The notes under the pieces are model-generated. The model did not search any database, had not been told where the DNA came from, and was given only the letters and a program-made list of their open reading frames with translations. The position numbers and the translations under genes are program-made. From positions 1-10,819 of the forward strand of contig JAOXYB010059590.1 in the NCBI GenBank assembly GCA_028565635.1: DNA of 10,819 bases. The letters run 5' to 3'. Positions 1 through 10,819 of this stretch are shown here, piece after piece (position 1 is the first letter of the stretch; every line of letters begins with the position of its first letter). This stretch comes from Phoronis ovalis (Eukaryota; Phoronida; Phoronidae).

Positions 1-146
1 CTCCGGTATGTTGCATTCTCTGGGCTATGACCCTAGTATGCCATAGGCAATATACTAGGGTCATAAAGCTAGGACTAATAGGGAACTACAAATAAATCAT
101 TTTCATAGACATATTGATCAGTGTTATTATATTAAAACATTCACAG
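1..146 (+). other. Partial intron upstream of the first visible U2AF exon
   Basis: Sequence ahead of the acceptor at 145-146 (attcacag). It is AT-rich and shows no RS-like coding in any frame. The U2AF start codon and N-terminal exon are not found here and must lie to the left of the window. The stretch contains the strong inverted repeat at 26-65. Confidence 0.8.
26..65. repeat. Perfect 14-bp inverted repeat (40-bp hairpin)
   Basis: TATGACCCTAGTAT at 26-39 is the exact reverse complement of ATACTAGGGTCATA at 52-65. The 12-nt centre can pair again (GCC at 40-42 with GGC at 46-48 around ATA), leaving a 3-nt bulge. This gives up to 17 base pairs. It lies in an intron, so it could fold in the pre-mRNA. 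It may be a remnant of a palindromic element; the function is unknown. Confidence 0.85.
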
Positions 147-6827
<6,681 letters not shown>

Positions 6828-6852
6828 TATTTTTCAAAAATGATTAATTATA

Positions 6853-6979
6853 AATAAACAACAGAAATAAAGACATTTCAATTCAGTACTCTGGTTTGAA
6901 ATTGTATTTGTGGAAACAATGTCATTGAACATAAAGGGGCTGCTTTTGTTTAAATAAAAGCAATTTTAAATAAAATAAA
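6853..6979 (+). terminator. Poly(A) signal cluster of U2AF
   Basis: AATAAA occurs at 6853-6858, 6866-6871, 6953-6958, 6969-6974 and 6974-6979. The first two lie 26-39 bp after the stop and are followed by a GT-rich stretch (ctggtttgaaattgtatttg, from 6890), the expected layout of a cleavage site. This implies either a very short 3'UTR or alternative sites about 100 bp apart. Confidence 0.65.
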
Positions 6980-8459
6980 TAATTTGAGTTTGGCTTTATA
7001 ATTACTATGATTCAGTTTGATACGAAATGTTGCGAGATTTGAGTATGTATCAAATTAATTTATCAGAGCAAATTTTTTACAACATAAATTAACACTATAC
7101 CATGCTGAAGATATTTATTACACAACTGTCACTGATACTATAACAGGATTATTTTCACACAGAAATATTTTCAGTGTTACACAAATTGTCACTGACTGCA
7201 TTTCATACAATATTATTGAAGCCAGGCTACACATTGTTTTGATTGAACTATTATTTTATAAATAAAGCATTCCTTTACAATTAATCCATTTCCTTTTCCT
7301 TTTAAAAAGCGCAAAACAGCATTTGTACCATCACAAGATCAAGATACTAATACTACACAGAAATTTAAATATGAGCAGTTACGCAATACAATTTCACAAA
7401 AGCTACTCTGACAGATGTTAGTTCTACATAAGTTTTTGTGCATAGTATACTTTGTTGCAACTTGGAGAAAAGCAAGCATCAGTCAAGTTGCAAGTTACTA
7501 CACAGAGGTATCTAGACCCAACTTTGGTCCTCTAAGGCATCGTAGTGGTACAAATATAATCTTTTGCATTAGTACTTGGCAAAGAAATGACAGATTGGCA
7601 GTAATGAATAAAATCAGTGATACCATAAAACTACAATCAGTACACATGATGGCCAAAAAAACTGCTAAAGCTTAAATCTGTTTTCAGTGCTTCTGACTAC
7701 ATTGGACTATTTACAGGTTTTCATTAATAAAAATAAACTTCCCAGATCAACGATAATTATACATCGGTAGAATTACTTTTAAATGCAACTATATATAACC
7801 AGCAAATAAACAGTACTTTAATTCCAAATGTTATAGGCTATGACACACTATACCAACTAAATAAAGACTTATTATAGTATGTTCAACAGCCTGTTCAGAG
7901 TTAACATAGTATGTAACACTAGATTCTATGCATATCATGTATAGACACTACAACTGTTTTTCACTGTATGTACAAAGGGTTGAAGGAATCACAATTTGAG
8001 ATGATTTTCGCATTAGTTTCCATGCATAAAAAGTTATACATGATAAAATTAGAACTACAAGATATTTTACTGCCATAGAAAATTCTTAATAAGATTTTTC
8101 TTTTTCCTCACATTATGGAGAACATTTCTAAAACAGAATAACTGTTCTGAAAATGCAAAATTGTATTTAACAGTTGCACACAGAAAATATCCAGTCAGCT
8201 CTGATATCTAGCTGTACATCTCAACTATCCTAACTTACATTTCTAGTGCTCTATCAGCATTACAGCAGTTGATTCCCTTTAAAATTTACTGTTTATCCAC
8301 TGTCAAACAACCATGTTCAAATTGTATGAACTAGATTAAAAATTGATATAAAGTCACAACCAGTGGGACTATTTATATATATAATATTCTATAAGATACA
8401 AGCTATTAAGTTATGTTTAATTTATCATACACTTGATTAACAATATTACATACAGAAAC
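6980..8459. other. AT-rich non-coding interval between convergent genes
   Basis: No gene, RNA gene or strong repeat is recognised. The one open frame of note on the + strand (7415-7675) has no recognisable domain. A TTTATT at 7114-7119 could be a distal poly(A) signal for the - strand gene. The content is UTR or intergenic sequence. Confidence 0.6.
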
Positions 8460-8830
8460 ATGTAGACATATCTATAGCCTAGGGTACCAATCTGAGTAAA
8501 TCATCTGTAAATATTCGCATCATAGATGCTCCACCATAATGATTTAATGGAAAGCTACCCTCATGGAGAAACATTGGTGTTGGATGGAATATAACCAAAC
8601 CCAGGGAGAAGTACCCCTGAGCAAGTATTGAAAGACAACAACATGAACTATTATACCATAGCGGCAGCTATGGACCAAGATCGATTTGGTTATTGTCTAT
8701 GTTTATGCTACAAGTTAACCAACATAGCATTTATGTGGTAGGCTTTCTTCAGGCTGCCTCCAGTTAATAGACTCGTGTCTACATAGGTCTTCGGTTACTA
8801 CTACTAAGAGAAGTTTTCATTTAACAGTAT
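8460..8830. repeat. More GC-rich, repeat-like island of unknown origin
   Basis: This stretch is less AT-rich than its surroundings. It holds short hairpins: GCATC-ata-GATGC at 8517-8529 and CCATAGC-ggca-GCTATGG at 8656-8673. One - strand frame stays open for about 55 codons without a clear start, but matches no family I know. A degenerate transposable-element copy is the most likely explanation, by composition only. Confidence 0.3.
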
Positions 8831-9028
8831 CAAGCAAATTTGGAAACAATACTACTATTAAAATCCTCAACAGCATCAAGCAATATTAATATATGTAAAT
8901 TTAAAACATTAATTTGTGCATACAGAAATAATCTTACTAAATAATTTTTGGACAAATGGTAAATACATTTCTTATATAGAGGAACAGAACATATAGGATT
9001 ACATGAAATAAATAGGCCAAATTGTTAA

Positions 9029-9135
9029 TTTATTTACAAGAATAGAAATTTAAAAAGGGCTAAAAGGTTTTGTATTCCTATTAAATGATGCAACAAATAC
9101 TAAATTTCGAGAATTTTTAGTTTGGCTTATTTATT
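9029..9135 (-). terminator. Candidate poly(A) signals of the MKK3/6 gene
   Basis: On the - strand AATAAA reads at 9135-9130 and 9034-9029, about 230 and 330 bp after the stop codon of the kinase gene. They are the nearest canonical signals; which one is used cannot be told from sequence. Confidence 0.45.
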
Positions 9136-9365
9136 ACTTGTCATCCTCTAGATGTTGCACTCAAAGTGCAGATAGTTCTTAATAACAATACCATGAAAGA
9201 CAAAAAACATATCCTCTGATACCGTTTGAATTACACCTACACCAAGCCCTCATTTCTTTAAATAGCAATGCTGATCTTAATTTGGCTTATACCTATTTGT
9301 GAAAGCCCTAACTGCTCAACTTTGTGCACGTTGGACAACGGCACAGTTGCACAGTGCTGAATAAC

Positions 9366-9489
9366 TTAACTGTCTAAAGCAGTGGAAACATATCCAGCCA
9401 TATCTACTTCTTTATCTTTATACATCTTTATAAATGGGTGCTCCAGCAGTAGTTCATACTTGGGTCTTAATTTATGATCCTTCTGCAAA
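9366..9489 (-). CDS. lic: MKK3/6 last coding exon: subdomain XI and DVD docking region
   Basis: Completes Cys73 (TG|T) and encodes residues 74-113 with TAA at 9368-9366. Acceptor reads gtttctag. Arg81 in KLRPKY is the invariant subdomain XI arginine. The exon runs on as 3'UTR, whose start holds a small GC-rich hairpin at 9324-9344 (GTGC-A-CGTTG pairing with CAACG-GCAC). Confidence 0.9.
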
Positions 9490-10280
9490 CTAGAAACACA
9501 AAAAATTCTCTTTTTACTGCAAACTGAGAAATATAATTCAGAATAGTATGATGTGCAGAGAGCCTATGACATTTAAGCTGGCCTTTTCATGGTAAAATAA
9601 AGCTGTTTTTTTTCAAATTTCCTAAATTAGAAAACTTTTATTTGTTAACGGATTTTAACTAATTGTCTGCAAATGAACCTTGTGTACTAACATTAGCTTT
9701 TAGTATTCTGACAAGCTATTTCTAGTTAAATATATCCAATATTACACTCACCATTTAACAATAAAATCTTCAAATTCGGGAGAGAATGTGTCCGGAGGAA
9801 GTTTTGGTGGAGCATCTTTTACCACAGTTTTTAACTGCTCAAATGGTGTTTTGAATGATGCGTATGGGAATTTACCAATTGCCAACTCAATCTGTAATAA
9901 ACGGCAATTCAACAAGTAAAGATGAGTGTTTGAAACAGAAACCACAGCTTTTTTAAAATAAAGTATTGCAATGAATTGTACCAATACTGATTAGTTATTG
10001 CACACAAAATATTACAATTGTATAAGTATCAGTTTTCTGAAAGATCAACCGCTTTTCGATAGCTTACTGATGGCTTGTTTTTAGAAAACTGGTACTTACA
10101 CAATATTGTAATACACTCAACTGAATATAAAACAGTATTTTAAAAAATTGCCCCAGAGTGGCATAGAAATATGTTAGCATGATGAAACAAGTCAACATTT
10201 ACCATTGTTATCCCAAAACTCCAGACATCTGAACGGATATCGTAATGTTTCTGGCCTTGTTCAGGATTTATTCTCTCTGG
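9366..10280 (-). CDS. lic: MAP kinase kinase, MKK3/MKK6 type (licorne), C-terminal three exons
   Basis: A dual-specificity kinase that activates p38 MAP kinase in stress signalling. Coding segments on the - strand are 10280-10203, 9891-9752 and 9489-9366, giving 113 residues and TAA. Order: PERINPEQ (the PE of the APE motif, subdomain VIII); SDVWSFGITM (subdomain IX with the invariant Asp); IELAIGKFPYASFKTPFEQLKTVV; FSPEFEDFIVKCLQKD and the conserved Arg81 of subdomain XI (LRP); then EHPFIKMYKDKEVDMAGYV, where MKKs bind their MAP3K (DVD site). INPE plus TPFEQLK..V and LP.D.FSPEF.DF match MKK3/6 better than MKK4 or MKK7, although the tail resembles MKK4/7. The ATP site, catalytic loop and phosphorylated activation loop are outside the window. 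The protein ends soon after the DVD region, as is usual in the family. It converges on the U2AF gene. Confidence 0.87.
9490..9751 (-). other. MKK3/6 intron, 262 bp
   Basis: A GT-AG intron on the - strand with a strong donor (ATG|GTGAGT at 9751-9746). Nothing else is seen in it. Confidence 0.85.
9752..9891 (-). CDS. lic: MKK3/6 exon: subdomains IX-X
   Basis: Residues 27-72 plus two bases of Cys73. IELAIGKFPY continues subdomain IX, and PFEQLKTVVKDAPPKLPPDTFSPEFEDF covers the region after it. Acceptor reads ttattacag. The phase (0 at entry, 2 at exit) fits both neighbours. Confidence 0.93.
9892..10202 (-). other. MKK3/6 intron, 311 bp, carrying a long hairpin
   Basis: A GT-AG intron on the - strand (donor ATG|gtaaat). 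About a third of it is the imperfect inverted repeat at 10010-10113. Confidence 0.85.
10010..10113. repeat. 104-bp imperfect hairpin (candidate MITE or miRNA-like precursor)
   Basis: The left arm 10010-10042 and right arm 10080-10113 pair over about 33 positions. On the + strand, going inward: 8 bp (TATTACAA/TTGTAATA), a 2-nt bulge, 4 bp, one A-C mismatch, 6 bp (TAAGTA/TACTTA), a U-G pair, 9 bp (CAGTTTTCT/AGAAAACTG), a G-U pair, then 3 bp. The loop is 37 nt. The outer ends read TA|TTACAA and TTGTAA|TA, compatible with a TA target-site duplication of a Tc1/mariner-type MITE. Confidence 0.8.
10203..10280 (-). CDS. lic: MKK3/6 exon: subdomains VIII-IX
   Basis: Residues 1-26, 26 whole codons: PERINPEQGQKHYDIRSDVW and on to SFGITM. 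The acceptor reads atgatttcag at 10290-10281, and the donor is ATG|gtaaat. Asp18 of SDVWS is the invariant subdomain IX aspartate. INPE after APER is typical of MKK3/6. The alanine of APE would lie in the preceding exon, outside the window. Confidence 0.93.
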
Positions 10281-10819
10281 CTGAAATCATTAAAAAACAT
10301 ATATAGCATAATATATTTATAAGTAATACATATATACGTATGGCAATGTGATCCCAAAGAGAAAATTTCCTTCTGATTGTATAATTCAAAACATTTTGCA
10401 ATCTTATAAAATTATACTGACAGAGTGAATCTGAACCACAAGGTTAATTTTGCCAACCAGCTATTAAGAAGCAAATATATCTGATATTAACCAATCAATA
10501 TTTAAAAGACGATTTTCAAAAATTAACTAGGAAGATTCCTTATCAGAAGATTATTTAATGTTATTATGAGACCAAAAATATTAAATAATATTCCCTGGAA
10601 AATATTCCTTTTGTCGTAATCAATTTGTAAAAATTTATATTATCTTTACAACAGGCAGTTAAAAATAAATATCACTAAAATAATGAAAAATATGTTCCAC
10701 TAGTATTGATGTTACTGACATTCTGTGACGACTTGAACGATATTGTACATGCTCATATACATTCTGTGACGACTTGAATGATATTGTACATGCTCATATA
10801 CATTCTGTGACGACTTGAA
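10281..10819 (-). other. Partial MKK3/6 intron, at least 539 bp
   Basis: I looked on the - strand for the preceding activation-loop exon (a segment ending in PYMA or similar) and did not find it. The intron therefore continues beyond the right edge. It is very AT-rich and ends in the 41-bp tandem repeat. Confidence 0.7.
10718..10819. repeat. 41-bp tandem repeat (minisatellite), about 2.5 copies to window edge
   Basis: Units are 10718-10758, 10759-10799 and 10800-10819 (cut by the window end). Each starts ACATTCTGTGACGACTTGAA. Units 1 and 2 differ at one base (C at 10738, T at 10779). The near identity suggests recent expansion. More copies may lie to the right. Confidence 0.95.

Noticed and set aside
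7415-7675. 86-codon + strand open frame between the two genes
   Set aside because: No recognisable domain, no convincing promoter or codon pattern, and AT-rich surroundings. Conservation of the frame would be needed to revive it.

Overview
This is an intron-rich, AT-rich metazoan nuclear window, most likely from an insect. The proteins resemble arthropod orthologues, the introns are short GT-AG introns with T-rich acceptors, and there are no bacterial-type operons or ribosome binding sites. I cannot name the species. The exons below were joined by hand, using splice-site sequence, codon phase and the known order of residues in the two families. All of them join in frame without a stop.

Left part, 147-6827, + strand: the large subunit of the splicing factor U2AF (U2af50 / U2AF2), in 11 exons. 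It lacks only its N-terminal exon(s). In order it encodes an RS domain, the tryptophan motif that binds the small subunit, RRM1, RRM2 and the C-terminal RRM3/UHM, giving 432 residues in the window. Its largest intron (2582-4757) carries an unusually dense set of TTTCAG and related acceptor-like motifs.

Middle part, 6828-9365: a non-coding interval of about 2.5 kb between two convergent genes. It holds poly(A) signals for both genes, long AT-rich UTR or intergenic sequence, and a more GC-rich, repeat-like island near 8460-8830.

Right part, 9366-10280, - strand: the last three coding exons (113 residues) of a MAP kinase kinase of the MKK3/MKK6 type (Drosophila licorne), which activates p38. 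The rest of the kinase lies to the right of the window. One of its introns contains a 104-bp imperfect hairpin (10010-10113) that could be a TA-flanked MITE or an miRNA-like precursor. The upstream intron runs into a 41-bp tandem repeat (10718-10819) at the window edge.

The two genes act in separate pathways (3' splice-site recognition and stress MAPK signalling). Their link here is positional: they converge tail to tail. I found no new protein-coding system. The most notable signals are the acceptor-motif cluster inside the gene for the acceptor-recognising factor, and the intronic hairpin.
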